A stretch of DNA of 64,000 nucleotides from Fictibacillus enclensis (GCF_001457035.1 NZ_KQ758623.1:1-64000), one strand, 5' to 3'; numbered from the stretch's first letter, positions 10,715 to 19,735 are shown. Notes: generated by a model from the letters alone, not told the origin. A program made the numbers and translations.

Positions 10715-11165
10715 TGTGCACCAGCTGGTGGAAGGGCGGCCACTGATTATCGGGGGAATCACGATTCCTTCTGAAAAAGGCCTGCTTGGCCACTCTGATG
10801 CGGATGTGCTTTTGCATGCCGTTACGGACGCGTTGCTCGGTGCTGCTGGAGAAGGGGACATCGGCCAGCATTTTCCGGACACAGATGAAGCATTTAAAGA
10901 TGCCGATTCCAAAAAACTTCTTCAGGAGTCATGGGAGATAGTGAAGCAAAAGGGATACGAACTTAACAATGTGGATTGCACCATCATTGCTCAAAAGCCA
11001 AAAATGGCGCCATACATCGAGGAAATGCGTAATGTCATTGCCAGAATTTTTGGAGCAGAAACTGACCAGATCAATGTAAAGGCGACGACAACCGAGAAGC
11101 TAGGCTTTACGGGCCGCAGTGAGGGCATTGCTGCCAACGCAGTAATCCTTATTACCAAAAAGTAG
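10689..11165 (+). CDS. ispF: IspF, MECDP synthase
   Basis: IspF cyclises CDP-methylerythritol phosphate to the 2,4-cyclodiphosphate. The 158-residue product carries the zinc ligand motif DVHQL near the N terminus, [20 protein letters not shown], the FPDTD loop, and [11 protein letters not shown] near the C terminus, all typical of this trimeric enzyme. The ATG at 10689 follows GGGAGAG; the longer open frame from 10650 would add 13 unrelated residues. It overlaps the end of ispD in another frame. Confidence 0.96.
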   Translation: MIRVGQGYDVHQLVEGRPLIIGGITIPSEKGLLGHSDADVLLHAVTDALLGAAGEGDIGQHFPDTDEAFKDADSKKLLQESWEIVKQKGYELNNVDCTIIAQKPKMAPYIEEMRNVIARIFGAETDQINVKATTTEKLGFTGRSEGIAANAVILITKK

Positions 11166-11216
11166 ACGAAAGTGGTACAATGAACAAAGCATAAAAATGA
11201 ACGAGGTGGACGTAAA

Positions 11217-12683
11217 ATGTCAAACGACGTAAGGGTAAGGTATGCGCCAAGCCCAACAGGACATTTACATATAGGGAATGCAAGAACGGCGCTGTTTAAT
11301 TATTTGTTTGCCCGTCATCATAACGGTAAATTGATCATCCGTATTGAAGACACAGACCAAAAGCGAAATATCAAGGGCGGAGTGGAAAGCCAGTTAACGT
11401 ATTTAAAATGGCTGGGCATGGACTGGGATGAAAGCATTGATATCGGTGGAGAGTACGGTCCATACACTCAAATGGAGCGCCTGGACATCTATAAAGAGCA
11501 TTATCAGGATTTGCTTGACCGCGGTTTGGCTTATCCATGCTATTGTACAGAAGAGGAGCTTGAAGCTTCACGCGACGAGCAGGTAGCACGAAATGAAACG
11601 CCGCATTATTCCGGAAAGTGCCGTCATCTTACTGAGGATCAGCGCAAGGCGCTTGAAGCGGAAGGACGAAAGCCGAGCATTCGTTTTGCTGTGCCGGCAG
11701 ACCACACCTATGCATTTTCCGATATGGTAAAAGGTGATGTTTCATTCGATTCCAATGGGATCGGGGATTATGTCATTGTGAAAAAAGATGGCATCCCAAC
11801 GTATAACTTTGCGGTGGCCATCGATGATCATTTGATGAAGATTTCGCATGTACTGCGCGGGGATGATCATATCTCCAACACACCAAAACAGCTGATGGTT
11901 TATGAAGCATTCGGCTGGGAACCACCGGTGTTTGGCCACATGACACTGATTTTTAACGAAAATCGCAAAAAGCTCAGCAAGCGTGACGAGTCGATCATTC
12001 AGTTCATTGAACAGTATGAACAGCTCGGCTATATTCCTGAAGCGTTGTTTAACTTTATTGCACTGCTTGGCTGGTCTCCAGTTGGAGAGGAAGAAATTTT
12101 TACCAAGGATGAGTTCATCGAAATTTTTGATGCTTCCCGCCTTTCCAAAGCTCCGGCTATTTTTGACAAGCAGAAACTGCTTTGGGTAAACAACCAGTAC
12201 ATGAAAAAGCAAGACCTGGAAACGGTCATTGAGCTTACGATTCCGCATCTGGTGGAAGCCGGACGCTTAAAAGAAGACATGTCAGCAGAGGACCGTGAGT
12301 GGGCAGCCAAGCTTGTAGCTCTTTATCAAGAAAAACTCAGCTACGGCGCTGAAATCGTTGAGCAGACCGACGTGTTCTTCAAGAAACAGATTGAATATGA
12401 AGAAGAAGCACTTGAAGTGCTGAAAGGCGAAACCGTTCCTGAAGTTGTCGCTTCCTTCAAAGGGCACGTTGAAGCGATCACCGATTTCTCTGCAGAAGAA
12501 GTAAAGGCTGCGATCAAGGCAACCCAAAAGGAAACAAAGCAAAAAGGGAAAAATCTCTTTATGCCAATCCGCGTAGCAACCACAGGTCAAACGCACGGAC
12601 CGGACCTTCCGCAGGCCATTTCCCTGTTCGGAAAAGAAGAGATCCTGAAACGCCTGGATCATACGGCAGCGCACCTTGCATAA
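11217..12683 (+). CDS. gltX: Glutamyl-tRNA synthetase
   Basis: GltX charges tRNA-Glu. Bacillaceae usually lack GlnRS, so it probably also mischarges tRNA-Gln for the amidotransferase route. The 488-residue class I enzyme has the HIGH-type motif [13 protein letters not shown] near residue 9 and the KMSKS variant KLSKRDES near 255, with an all-alpha anticodon-binding C-terminal half. It has its own ribosome site (GAGGTGG). A weak promoter candidate (TTACCA 11152, TACAAT 11176) precedes it. The T-box downstream shows that cysE is separately controlled. Confidence 0.97.
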   Translation: MSNDVRVRYAPSPTGHLHIGNARTALFNYLFARHHNGKLIIRIEDTDQKRNIKGGVESQLTYLKWLGMDWDESIDIGGEYGPYTQMERLDIYKEHYQDLLDRGLAYPCYCTEEELEASRDEQVARNETPHYSGKCRHLTEDQRKALEAEGRKPSIRFAVPADHTYAFSDMVKGDVSFDSNGIGDYVIVKKDGIPTYNFAVAIDDHLMKISHVLRGDDHISNTPKQLMVYEAFGWEPPVFGHMTLIFNENRKKLSKRDESIIQFIEQYEQLGYIPEALFNFIALLGWSPVGEEEIFTKDEFIEIFDASRLSKAPAIFDKQKLLWVNNQYMKKQDLETVIELTIPHLVEAGRLKEDMSAEDREWAAKLVALYQEKLSYGAEIVEQTDVFFKKQIEYEEEALEVLKGETVPEVVASFKGHVEAITDFSAEEVKAAIKATQKETKQKGKNLFMPIRVATTGQTHGPDLPQAISLFGKEEILKRLDHTAAHLA

Positions 12684-12702
12684 ATTTATCAGGCAAAATT
12701 AG

Positions 12703-12731
12703 TTAACATTTTGCCCGCAATGTAATATATT
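12703..12731 (+). promoter_or_regulatory. Promoter of the cysE T-box transcript
   Basis: TTAACA (12703-12708) and TATATT (12726-12731) are 17 bases apart. They lie immediately upstream of the T-box leader and 20 bases after the gltX stop, and are the likely sigma-A promoter of the leader RNA. Confidence 0.55.
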
Positions 12732-12744
12732 AAAAGAAATTAAT

Positions 12745-13016
12745 TACAGCGACAGCAAGGATGAGGAGAGTAAGTTTCTCATTTTCATATTAGAGAGAAC
12801 CACCTTGGCTGAAAGTGGTTTATGAAAAAGGAAACTGAAGTGCACCTCGGAGCCTTTTATCGAACCAATAGTAGATAAAAGCGGCCCTCCACGTTACGGA
12901 GTACAAGGGAAGAGCAAAAATACTGAATTTCCTCGTTGTTTTCGTATTTTTGTTGTTAAACAGAGTGGAACCGCGCCAAAAGCGTCTCTGTGCATATGCA
13001 CAGAGACGCTTTTTTA
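12745..13016 (+). promoter_or_regulatory. T-box riboswitch leader, cysteine specificity
   Basis: The canonical T-box AGAGTGGAACCGCG at 12962-12975 precedes a perfect 15-bp terminator. Upstream lies a long stem I region (about 12750-12905), in which TGC at 12841-12843 followed by A occupies the specifier position. TGC is a cysteine codon, and cysE-cysS downstream is a known Cys T-box target. Uncharged tRNA-Cys would stabilise the antiterminator and raise expression of serine acetyltransferase and CysRS. The specifier is inferred from position rather than a full fold. Confidence 0.85.
12981..13016 (+). terminator. T-box regulated terminator
   Basis: A perfect 15-bp inverted repeat starting AGCGTCTCTGTGCAT (12981-12995) pairs with 12996-13010 and runs into six T. 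This is the terminator that competes with the T-box antiterminator. Confidence 0.93.
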
Positions 13017-13041
13017 TATGCCCATGGGCGGGTTCCACGGG

Positions 13042-13144
13042 GTTTACAAGCGGAAATGGAAGATTTACCGGCGGAAATGAAGTAAATACAGGGCATAACA
13101 AAGGATTTAACCGCCGAAATCGCGCATTTACCCGCCAAAACAGG
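13042..13144 (+). repeat. Five degenerate 20-21 bp tandem units
   Basis: Five imperfect units lie head to tail at 13042-13061, 13062-13081, 13082-13102, 13103-13123 and 13124-13144. They follow a rough pattern GATTTACCGGCGGAAATGAA. Units 1, 2, 4 and 5 share the TTTA plus CGCCG/GCGGAAAT core; unit 3 is the most diverged. They sit between the T-box terminator and cysE, where no gene is present. Confidence 0.6.
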
Positions 13145-13173
13145 ATTATGGTCAACTAGAAGGCAAAGGTTAG

Positions 13174-13311
13174 CCGTTTCAGCTTTTCTTGATCCAGCTT
13201 CAACGGCCAAAAGCTCGGTCGTTTCACTATTTCACCACAACACAAAAAGCGTGTTGCCATTCAAGAGTTCCAACGCCTGCCGCTTTTTAACGGCCCGTTT
13301 CAGCTTTTCTT
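13174..13311 (+). repeat. Bacillaceae-type intergenic repeat bounded by 17-bp direct repeats
   Basis: CCGTTTCAGCTTTTCTT occurs at 13174-13190 and exactly again at 13295-13311. The stretch between starts GATCCAGCTTCAACGGCC and ends CGCCTGCCGCTTTTTAACGG. It resembles the scattered intergenic repeats of Bacillus relatives that begin near a CCAGCT motif and end in GCTTTTCTTA. It is non-coding and directly precedes the cysE ribosome site. Confidence 0.55.
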
Positions 13312-13329
13312 AACTAAGGGGGGATTTCC

Positions 13330-13980
13330 ATGTGGAAGCGCATGAGGGAGGATATACAGGCAGTTTTTGATAATGATCCGGCGGCACGAAGCAAGCTGGA
13401 GGTCATTTTAACGTATTCGGGCGTGCATGCGGTCTGGGCCCACCGGGTGGCTCACAAGTTGTTTAGGCACAATTTCTTGTTTCTCGCCCGTCTGGTTTCA
13501 CAGATCAGCCGCTTTTTTACAGGAATTGAAATTCATCCGGGTGCGCAGATCGGGCGCCGGTTGTTTATAGATCATGGGATGGGTGTAGTTATTGGAGAAA
13601 CGTGTATTATCGGAAATAATGTTACATTGTATCAGGGAGTAACACTTGGTGGTACTGGTAAGGAAAAAGGAAAACGGCATCCGACACTTGAGGACCATGC
13701 ATTGGTTGCTTCGGGAGCTAAAGTATTGGGATCCATCACAATTGGGAAACATTCTAAGATAGGGGCCGGTTCGGTTGTTCTTCGGGATGTGCCACCGAAC
13801 TCGACAGTAGTAGGGATTCCCGGTCGGGTCGTTGTACAGGATGGCGTGAAGGTCGGCCAGGAGCTGGATCACTGCAATCTTCCGGATCCGGTGGCTGCCC
13901 AATTCCGCGAACTGCAGGCGGAGATTGAAAGATTGCAGGAAGATATGGAACGTTTACGAAAGGGAAGTGAAGTGCGATGA
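13330..13980 (+). CDS. cysE: Serine O-acetyltransferase
   Basis: CysE acetylates serine to O-acetylserine, the carbon skeleton for cysteine. The 216-residue product has a short N-terminal helical domain and a left-handed beta-helix of hexapeptide repeats (about 65-170). Active-site signatures [12 protein letters not shown] and [12 protein letters not shown] are present. The ATG at 13330 follows AAGGGGGGA. The stop overlaps the cysS start (ATGA), so CysE and CysRS are coupled under the upstream cysteine T-box. Confidence 0.95.
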   Translation: MWKRMREDIQAVFDNDPAARSKLEVILTYSGVHAVWAHRVAHKLFRHNFLFLARLVSQISRFFTGIEIHPGAQIGRRLFIDHGMGVVIGETCIIGNNVTLYQGVTLGGTGKEKGKRHPTLEDHALVASGAKVLGSITIGKHSKIGAGSVVLRDVPPNSTVVGIPGRVVVQDGVKVGQELDHCNLPDPVAAQFRELQAEIERLQEDMERLRKGSEVR

Positions 13981-15377
13981 GCTTAGTGATTTATAATACG
14001 TTAACCCGTCAAAAAGAGGTATTTAAACCCCTTGAGGAAGGGAAAGTAAAAATGTATGTATGCGGACCGACCGTTTACAACTACATTCATATCGGAAATG
14101 CCCGTCCGGCCATCGTATTTGATACGGTAAGACGCTACCTTGAATACCGCGGCTATGACGTGAATTTTATTTCCAATTTTACCGATGTGGACGATAAACT
14201 CATTAGGACGGCTAAAGAGCTCGGTACCGATGTTCCCACAGTAGCAGAACGTTTTATTAACTCGTATCATGAAGATGTTTGCGCGCTTGGTGTCCAGGAA
14301 GCGGACTATCATCCAAGAGTAACCGAGACCATGCCGGAAATTATCGATTTTATCAGCAAGCTGGTTGAAAAAGGCTACGCTTATGAAGCAAAAGGCGATG
14401 TGTATTTTAAAACACGAGCCTTTGACGGATATGGCAAGCTTTCACATCAATCAATTGATGATCTTCGTTCCGGGGCACGGATTGAAGTAGGCGACATCAA
14501 GAAGGACCCTCTAGATTTTGCACTGTGGAAATCAGCCAAAGAGGGAGAAATCTCATGGGAGAGCCCATGGGGGAAAGGCCGTCCGGGCTGGCACATCGAG
14601 TGCTCGGCCATGGCGAAAAAGTACCTTGGGGATTCCATTGACATTCATGGAGGAGGCCAGGATTTAACCTTCCCTCACCACGAGAATGAAATCGCCCAGT
14701 CAGAAGCGCTAAATGAAGCGCCGATGGCAAAATATTGGATGCATAACGGGTATATTAATATCAATAACGAAAAGATGTCCAAATCACTCGGGAACTTCGT
14801 GCTTGTTCACGATATGATTAAAGAGTTCGACCCGCAGGTGATCCGCTTTTTCATGATGGCCGTTCATTATCGCAACCCGATCAACTTTAGTAATGAATTG
14901 CTTCAAAGTGCCGAGGTCAGCTTGAACCGGATTCGTACGGCTTATGGAAATCTGAAGCACCGCCTGGAAGTCAGCGCGGATCTTGCTTCTGATGCCGAGC
15001 AATGGAACGAAAAAATAGAGCAATTCAAACAAAGCTTCATCACTGAAATGGATGATGACTTCAATACCGCAAACGCCATTGCAGTCCTGTTTGATATGGC
15101 AAGAGAGGCGAATGTGTACTTGCAGTCAGAAAACACCTCAACCGCGGTGCTTGCCAAATTTATCGGTCTTTTCGAAGAGCTTGCCGGAGTGCTTGGCCTG
15201 ACGCTGACAGAAGAGAAAGAGCTGCTGGACGAAGACATTGAAGCGCTCATTGAAGAGCGGAACAACGCCAGGAGAGAACGCAATTTCGCCCGGGCGGATG
15301 AAATTCGTGACCAGCTGCGCGACCTGAATATCGTATTGGAAGATACGCCGCAGGGTGTTCGCTGGAAGAGGCAGTAA
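13977..15377 (+). CDS. cysS: Cysteinyl-tRNA synthetase
   Basis: CysS is a class I synthetase charging tRNA-Cys. The 466-residue product has the zinc cysteine in CGPTVYNY, the HIGH motif HIGNARP near 38, the zinc-site segment WHIECSAM, and KMSKS within EKMSKSLGN near 266. A C-terminal DALR-like anticodon domain follows. It overlaps cysE by four bases, and its stop codon is immediately followed by the mrnC start. Confidence 0.97.
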   Translation: MSLVIYNTLTRQKEVFKPLEEGKVKMYVCGPTVYNYIHIGNARPAIVFDTVRRYLEYRGYDVNFISNFTDVDDKLIRTAKELGTDVPTVAERFINSYHEDVCALGVQEADYHPRVTETMPEIIDFISKLVEKGYAYEAKGDVYFKTRAFDGYGKLSHQSIDDLRSGARIEVGDIKKDPLDFALWKSAKEGEISWESPWGKGRPGWHIECSAMAKKYLGDSIDIHGGGQDLTFPHHENEIAQSEALNEAPMAKYWMHNGYININNEKMSKSLGNFVLVHDMIKEFDPQVIRFFMMAVHYRNPINFSNELLQSAEVSLNRIRTAYGNLKHRLEVSADLASDAEQWNEKIEQFKQSFITEMDDDFNTANAIAVLFDMAREANVYLQSENTSTAVLAKFIGLFEELAGVLGLTLTEEKELLDEDIEALIEERNNARRERNFARADEIRDQLRDLNIVLEDTPQGVRWKRQ

Positions 15378-15800
15378 ATGAGCAAACAAATCACTAATGC
15401 TGATGTTAAACAATTAAATGGAATGACCCTTGCGTATATGGGAGATGCCGTGCTGGAAACGTTTGTGCGGCATCACCTCATTCATTCAGGGCAGGTGAAA
15501 CCGAACAAACTCCATACCCTTGCCACCAAGTATGTATCTGCGAAAGCGCAGGCATCGGTCGTTAAACGGCTGCTTGAAGAGGGCTTTTTTGATGAAGAAG
15601 AAACTGCTGTCATCATGCGGGGCAGAAACGCAAACCAAGGGTCAGTCCCAAAAAACACAGATGTCCAAACGTACCGGTACGGGACAGGCTTTGAAGCCAT
15701 TATTGGCTATCACCATTTGTTGGGCCGAGAGGAACGGCTGGATATGATTTTTGAAAAAGTAGTGTCTTTCGTTGAACAGGCGGAAGAGGGAGGAAAATAA
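15378..15800 (+). CDS. mrnC: Mini-ribonuclease III
   Basis: Mini-III is an RNase III-fold enzyme without a dsRNA-binding domain; it matures 23S rRNA ends. The 140-residue product has the catalytic helix [16 protein letters not shown] with the conserved acidic residues, and [14 protein letters not shown], typical of this family. It starts directly after the cysS TAA and its own TAA overlaps the rlmB ATG, so it is fully embedded in the operon. Confidence 0.94.
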   Translation: MSKQITNADVKQLNGMTLAYMGDAVLETFVRHHLIHSGQVKPNKLHTLATKYVSAKAQASVVKRLLEEGFFDEEETAVIMRGRNANQGSVPKNTDVQTYRYGTGFEAIIGYHHLLGREERLDMIFEKVVSFVEQAEEGGK

Positions 15801-16546
15801 TGAGCGAAGAATTTATTATCGGAAGAAACCCTGTACTCGAAGTGCTGCGTTCAGGAAGAGATATCAATAAAATTTTTGTGGGAGAAGGCTCTCAAAAAGG
15901 GCCAGTGAGCCAGGTCATACACATGGCCAAAGAAAATAATGTGCTTGTTCAGTTCGTTCCGAAAAAAAAGCTGGATTTGCTGAGTGATGGAGGAAACCAC
16001 CAGGGTGTCATTGCGGCAGTAGCGGCTTATGAATATTCAGAGATCGACGATTTATTTCAAAAAGCGGAAGAAAAGGGAGAAGATCCTTTTTTCATTATTC
16101 TGGATGAAATCGAGGATCCCCACAATTTGGGCTCGATCATCAGAACGGCTGACGCGGTCGGAGCCCATGGCGTCATTATTCCCAAACGGCGGGCGGTAGG
16201 GCTTACGGCGGCTGTTGCCAAAGCCTCCACGGGAGCCATTGAATATATCCCGGTTGTTCGTGTGACGAATATTGTTCAAACGATGAAGGAATTGAAGGAG
16301 CGCGGCCTTTGGTTTGTGGGAGCCGACATGAAAGGGCAAGAAGACTACAGGGAAGCCAAGCTGGATTTGCCGATCGGCCTTGTCATTGGAAGTGAGGGCA
16401 AGGGGATGGGCCGCCTGGTGAAGGATACATGCGACTTTCTTGTACGGCTGCCGATGGAAGGGAAGGTTACTTCTCTTAATGCATCAGTGGCAGCAGGCCT
16501 GCTCTTATACGAGGTTTACCGCAAACGCCATCCGCAATCATCATAA
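15800..16546 (+). CDS. rlmB: 23S rRNA 2'-O-methyltransferase, SpoU family
   Basis: This TrmH/SpoU-type methyltransferase is expected to methylate a ribose in 23S rRNA. The 248-residue product has an N-terminal substrate-binding domain (IIGRNPVLEVLRSGR) and a C-terminal trefoil-knot SPOUT domain. Its motifs DEIEDPHNLGSIIRTADAVG, IGSEGKGMGRL and MEGKVTSLNASVAAG form the SAM site. Start and stop each overlap the adjoining gene by one base. The substrate nucleotide is inferred from the family. Confidence 0.93.
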   Translation: MSEEFIIGRNPVLEVLRSGRDINKIFVGEGSQKGPVSQVIHMAKENNVLVQFVPKKKLDLLSDGGNHQGVIAAVAAYEYSEIDDLFQKAEEKGEDPFFIILDEIEDPHNLGSIIRTADAVGAHGVIIPKRRAVGLTAAVAKASTGAIEYIPVVRVTNIVQTMKELKERGLWFVGADMKGQEDYREAKLDLPIGLVIGSEGKGMGRLVKDTCDFLVRLPMEGKVTSLNASVAAGLLLYEVYRKRHPQSS

Positions 16547-17055
16547 TGGAAAACATCCTGATCGTTGACGGATACAATGTGATTGGAGCCTGGCCGGAGC
16601 TGAGATCCCTGAAAGACTTGGATTTTGCGAAGGCCAGGGATATTCTCATTGAAAAAATGGCAGAATATCAGGCATTTACCGGATACAGAGTGATCGTGGT
16701 CTTTGACGCTCACTTGGTGCCGGGCATTGAAAAGAAATCAAAGAACTATAAGGTTGAAGTCATTTTTACAAGAGAGAATGAAACCGCAGATGAACGGATT
16801 GAGAAACTGGCTTCGGAGTTTAAGAATGTGAATACCCGGATTTTCGTAGCGACTTCGGACTATACCGAACAATGGGTAGTTTTTGCTAAGGGGGCTCTTC
16901 GAAAGTCTTCCAGGGAACTGAAAATCGAGATGGAGGATATCGAAAAGCGGATTGACCGAAAAGTAAAGTCGGCCAGGGGACGCAACTTCTCGAGTATCTC
17001 TTTGTCTGAAGAAATCGCTGAAATATTCGAAAAATGGAGAAGAGGACAAAAATAA
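16546..17055 (+). CDS. yacP: YacP/Rae1-type NYN endoribonuclease
   Basis: This is a PIN-like NYN-domain RNase; the B. subtilis relative Rae1 cleaves mRNA in the ribosomal A site. The 169-residue product shows the NYN start ILIVDGYNVIGAW with the first conserved aspartate, VVFDAHLVPG in the middle, and TADERIEKLA and VATSDYTEQWVV with further acidic residues. The start overlaps the rlmB stop. It is the last gene of the cysE operon before the sigH promoter. Confidence 0.93.
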   Translation: MENILIVDGYNVIGAWPELRSLKDLDFAKARDILIEKMAEYQAFTGYRVIVVFDAHLVPGIEKKSKNYKVEVIFTRENETADERIEKLASEFKNVNTRIFVATSDYTEQWVVFAKGALRKSSRELKIEMEDIEKRIDRKVKSARGRNFSSISLSEEIAEIFEKWRRGQK

Positions 17056-17061
17056 ACAATC

Positions 17062-17091
17062 TTGACGCAATTTCCTGCCATGCTGTATAAT
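17062..17091 (+). promoter_or_regulatory. Promoter of sigH
   Basis: TTGACG (17062-17067) and TATAAT (17086-17091) are 18 bases apart and lie just after the yacP stop. This is a good sigma-A promoter. In B. subtilis sigH is also regulated by AbrB, which has no strict consensus that could be read here. Confidence 0.8.
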
Positions 17092-17138
17092 ATTGTTATA
17101 TTTTGCCTTGCATTCAGGCGCTGACCGGGGGGATTGTC

Positions 17139-17789
17139 GTGAGCATTTACCTCAAAGAAATGACGGTTCTGGATTATGAACAGATCGAAGACGAAAGTCT
17201 GGTAGAACATGTCCATGTAGGAGACAGTGCCGCGTTGGAATTTTTGATTAACAAATACAAAAATTTTGTGCGCGCAAAAGCAAGGTCCTATTTTCTAATC
17301 GGTGCTGACCGGGAAGATATTATCCAGGAAGGCATGATCGGCCTTTATAAAGCCATCAGAGATTATAAAGAGGACAAGCTTTCATCCTTTAAGGCTTTTG
17401 CCGAACTGTGCATCACACGGCAAATGATAACGGCCATCAAAACCGCAACAAGGCAAAAACACATACCGCTGAATTCGTATGTCTCGCTGGACAAGCCGAT
17501 TTATGATGAAGAATCGGACAGGACATTGATGGATGTGATATGCGGAACAAAGGTAACCGATCCGGAAGAACTCATCATTAACCAGGAAGAGTTCGATGAT
17601 ATCGAGCTGAAAATGGGTGAGATATTAAGCGATCTCGAACGGAAAGTGCTGATGCTCTACCTGGATGGAAGGTCATATTAGGAAATATCCATTGACCTGG
17701 ACAGGCATGTCAAGTCGATAGACAATGCACTTCAGCGTGTAAAAAGAAAACTTGAACGATATCTTGAATTACGGGAAATAACATTATAA
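17139..17789 (+). pseudogene. sigH: Sigma-H (Spo0H), interrupted by an in-frame TAG
   Basis: Sigma-H drives early sporulation, competence and stationary-phase genes. From GTG 17139, behind GGGGGGA, the frame matches Bacillus SigH with region 2 intact (KARSYFLIGADREDIIQEGMIG in two pieces). At 17679-17681 a TAG stands where homologues have glutamine (GRSYQEIS). The same frame then continues with EISIDLDRHVKSIDNALQ to its normal TAA at 17787-17789. The product would be 180 instead of 216 residues, lacking the region 4.2 helix that reads the -35 box. A single C-to-T change explains it. Nothing else is decayed, so the lesion is recent or a sequencing error. Confidence 0.9.
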
Positions 17790-17790
17790 G

Positions 17791-17819
17791 CAGGGGGGCT
17801 ACCCCTGTTTTTCTTTTTG
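17791..17819 (+). terminator. Terminator after sigH
   Basis: CAGGGG and CCCCTG flank a short loop at 17791-17808 and are followed by a T-rich tract. The hairpin begins right after the original sigH stop codon. Confidence 0.85.
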
Positions 17820-17864
17820 TATTCATAAGGCCGGTTGCTGCCGCCAGAGCCGTTCCGACCTTTA

Positions 17865-17891
17865 TTGACAAGCCTTTTGCCCTGTGATAAT
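17865..17891 (+). promoter_or_regulatory. Candidate promoter of rpmG-secE-nusG
   Basis: TTGACA (17865-17870) is perfect and is followed by GATAAT (17886-17891) at a short 15-base spacing preceded by TGT. The spacing is suboptimal, so the exact -10 box is uncertain. Confidence 0.45.
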
Positions 17892-17952
17892 GTGGTAAAA
17901 GTAATATAGATATCGTGGATGAGTGGGTCTAAACAGCACGGAAGGTGTTATT

Positions 17953-18102
17953 ATGCGAAAAAAAGTTATTTTAGCCTGCGATCAATGCAGCAGCCGAAAT
18001 TATACCACCATGAAAAACCAGGCAGCAAATCCTGAACGTATCGAGGTTAAGAAATTTTGCAGTCATTGCAATGCACACACTACCCACAAAGAAACGAAAT
18101 AA
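17953..18102 (+). CDS. rpmG: Ribosomal protein L33 (zinc-binding form)
   Basis: L33 sits near the E site of the 50S subunit. This 49-residue ORF begins [12 protein letters not shown] and has two CxxC pairs (C9/C12 and C36/C39), the zinc-ribbon form of L33. A ribosome site GGAAGGTG precedes ATG 17953. In Bacillaceae an L33 gene stands in this place before secE; other L33 paralogues usually lie elsewhere in the genome. Confidence 0.93.
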   Translation: MRKKVILACDQCSSRNYTTMKNQAANPERIEVKKFCSHCNAHTTHKETK

Positions 18103-18158
18103 GATGCCGGCTTGCCGGCTGTTTGCACATATATTAACTTTTAGCTAATGGGGGTAAC

Positions 18159-18368
18159 ATGATGGCTGACATTGCAGAAAAAACAAGAAAGTCTCCTGCA
18201 AAGTTTTTATCCGACGTTAAGAAGGAAATGAAGAAAGTTAGCTGGCCGAAGCGGGATGAATTGATTCGCTATACAACGGTTACGATCGGTACTGTTATAG
18301 TGATGGCGCTCTTCTTCTGGGTAGTTGACCTAGGCATTTCAAAACTTGTTGAACTCATTGTTGACTAA
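18159..18368 (+). CDS. secE: SecE preprotein translocase subunit
   Basis: SecE is the small clamp subunit of the SecYEG channel. The 69-residue product has the cytoplasmic helix KFLSDVKKEMKKVSWPKRDEL, with the conserved VSWP, followed by one membrane helix (about 42-64). Two consecutive ATGs (18159 and 18162) are possible starts after GGGGGTAAC. The short Gram-positive form with one transmembrane segment is as expected. nusG follows after 84 bases. Confidence 0.94.
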   Translation: MMADIAEKTRKSPAKFLSDVKKEMKKVSWPKRDELIRYTTVTIGTVIVMALFFWVVDLGISKLVELIVD

Positions 18369-18452
18369 TTTGTTTATATAGAAAGATAACTGGATACACT
18401 GCTTAGAGTATATCCGCTTAGGAGGGAAAGGACACGGGTTGTCCCGATAAAT

Positions 18453-18986
18453 ATGGAAAAAAACTGGTATGTCGTTCATACGTATTCAGGGTATGAAAAC
18501 AAAGTGAAAACGAACCTGGAAAAGCGCGTGGAATCAATGGGGATGTCGGACAAGATCTTCCGTGTGCTCGTTCCTGTCGAAGAAGAAACGGAAGTAAAGA
18601 ACGGCAAAACAAAAACAGCCATGAAAAAGGTTTTCCCTGGTTATGTTTTGACTGAAATGGTCATGACTGACGATTCATGGTATGTAGTTCGAAATACCCC
18701 GGGTGTTACAGGATTCGTAGGATCTGCAGGAGCGGGTTCCAAACCAACTCCGCTTTTGCCTGAAGAGGTTGAACACATCCTTAAAGGCATGGGTATGGAA
18801 GAGCCTCGCATCGAAGTGGACTTTGAGCTTAAGGAAGCGGTGAAAGTGAAGGAAGGTCCGTTTGCTGACTTTGTGGGTACGATTGAAGAGATCGATCCGA
18901 CCAAGCGGAAACTTAAGGTTCATGTCAACATGTTTGGCCGTGAAACGCCGGTTGAATTGGATTTCAACCAGGTCGTCAAGCTCTAG
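18453..18986 (+). CDS. nusG: NusG transcription factor
   Basis: NusG binds RNA polymerase and promotes pausing or processive elongation. The 177-residue product begins KNWYVVHTYSGYE (NGN domain) and contains FPGYVLTEM and NTPGVTGFVG. It ends in a KOW domain (VKEGPFADFVGTIEEID). The length equals B. subtilis NusG. It is the last gene before the rplK promoter. Confidence 0.97.
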   Translation: MEKNWYVVHTYSGYENKVKTNLEKRVESMGMSDKIFRVLVPVEEETEVKNGKTKTAMKKVFPGYVLTEMVMTDDSWYVVRNTPGVTGFVGSAGAGSKPTPLLPEEVEHILKGMGMEEPRIEVDFELKEAVKVKEGPFADFVGTIEEIDPTKRKLKVHVNMFGRETPVELDFNQVVKL

Positions 18987-19009
18987 TTTCAAAGTAATTT
19001 TAAAAACGC

Positions 19010-19038
19010 TTGAAATCCAACTTAAAAAGTGATAGACT
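19010..19038 (+). promoter_or_regulatory. Promoter of rplK-rplA
   Basis: TTGAAA (19010-19015) and TAGACT (19033-19038) are separated by 17 bases. The promoter starts 23 bases after the nusG stop and precedes a leader of about 110 bases. Confidence 0.6.
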
Positions 19039-19101
19039 TTTTAATGTTTGATATTTCTAAACAACTGCTTTCTCCTAAGCATGGGGGAAGCGTATTTTTG
19101 A

Positions 19102-19130
19102 GTGGGAGGGTATTGCACCCATATACCACA
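19102..19130 (+). promoter_or_regulatory. Structured element before rplK (possible L1 site)
   Basis: GTGGGAGGGTATT (19102-19114) is followed by ACCCATATACCACA, so GTGG pairs with CCAC around an internal asymmetric region. A very similar motif stands before rplA. Both are just 5' of the ribosome site, where L1 autoregulation acts in many bacteria. The L1 link is inference. Confidence 0.45.
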
Positions 19131-19155
19131 TCACGGACTTAAGGAGGTGTGTCGC

Positions 19156-19581
19156 GTGGCTAAAAAGGTTATTAAAATGGTAAAGCTTCAGATCCCTGCT
19201 GGTAAAGCAAATCCGGCACCACCGGTTGGACCTGCATTAGGACAAGCTGGTGTTAACATCATGGGATTCTGTAAAGAGTTCAACGCTCGTACTGCTGATC
19301 AAGCTGGTTTAATTATCCCGGTTGAAATCACGGTTTTTGAAGACCGTTCATTTACATTCATTACTAAAACCCCTCCAGCTGCTGTACTTCTAAAAGTAGC
19401 TGCTGGTATCGAGTCTGGTTCTGGTGAGCCAAACAAGAAAAAGGTTGCAACTGTAAAACGTGATAAAGTTCGCGAAATTGCAGAATCAAAAATGCCTGAC
19501 CTAAACGCTGCAAACGTTGAGTCTGCAATGCGTATGGTTGAAGGTACAGCACGCAGCATGGGAATTGTTATCGAAGACTAA
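19156..19581 (+). CDS. rplK: Ribosomal protein L11
   Basis: L11 forms the GTPase-associated stalk base with 23S rRNA and is needed for the RelA stringent response; it is also the thiostrepton target. The 141-residue product starts at GTG 19156 after AAGGAGGTG. It has the proline-rich linker and N-domain ([20 protein letters not shown]), [12 protein letters not shown], and the rRNA-binding C-terminal domain. The longer open frame to 19102 runs through the leader and is not coding. Confidence 0.97.
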   Translation: MAKKVIKMVKLQIPAGKANPAPPVGPALGQAGVNIMGFCKEFNARTADQAGLIIPVEITVFEDRSFTFITKTPPAAVLLKVAAGIESGSGEPNKKKVATVKRDKVREIAESKMPDLNAANVESAMRMVEGTARSMGIVIED

Positions 19582-19598
19582 TCCTGATGCGTCAAACG

Positions 19599-19650
19599 GG
19601 TTGCGAGTAAAGGAGACATCCTACCGGTAAAACGGTTCGCAACCTTTATT
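19599..19650 (+). promoter_or_regulatory. Hairpin between rplK and rplA (possible attenuator)
   Basis: GGTTGCGA (19599-19606) pairs perfectly with TCGCAACC (19637-19644), followed by TTTATT. The loop is about 30 bases, so it may be a partial terminator or processing site rather than an efficient stop. Confidence 0.45.
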
Positions 19651-19735
19651 AATGAAACAAAGCCTGAAAGCACCGGCGTTTAATTCCGGTGCCAGAGAGG
19701 CGCAGCGGCCCTCAAAATCTCGGGTGGCCGTTTAA

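Noticed and set aside
12950-13159. 69-codon ORF across the T-box terminator
   Set aside because: It spans the T-box, its terminator and the tandem repeats, and has no ribosome site.
19102-19155. N-terminal extension of L11
   Set aside because: It reads through the leader hairpin, while GTG 19156 has an ideal ribosome site and matches L11 starts.
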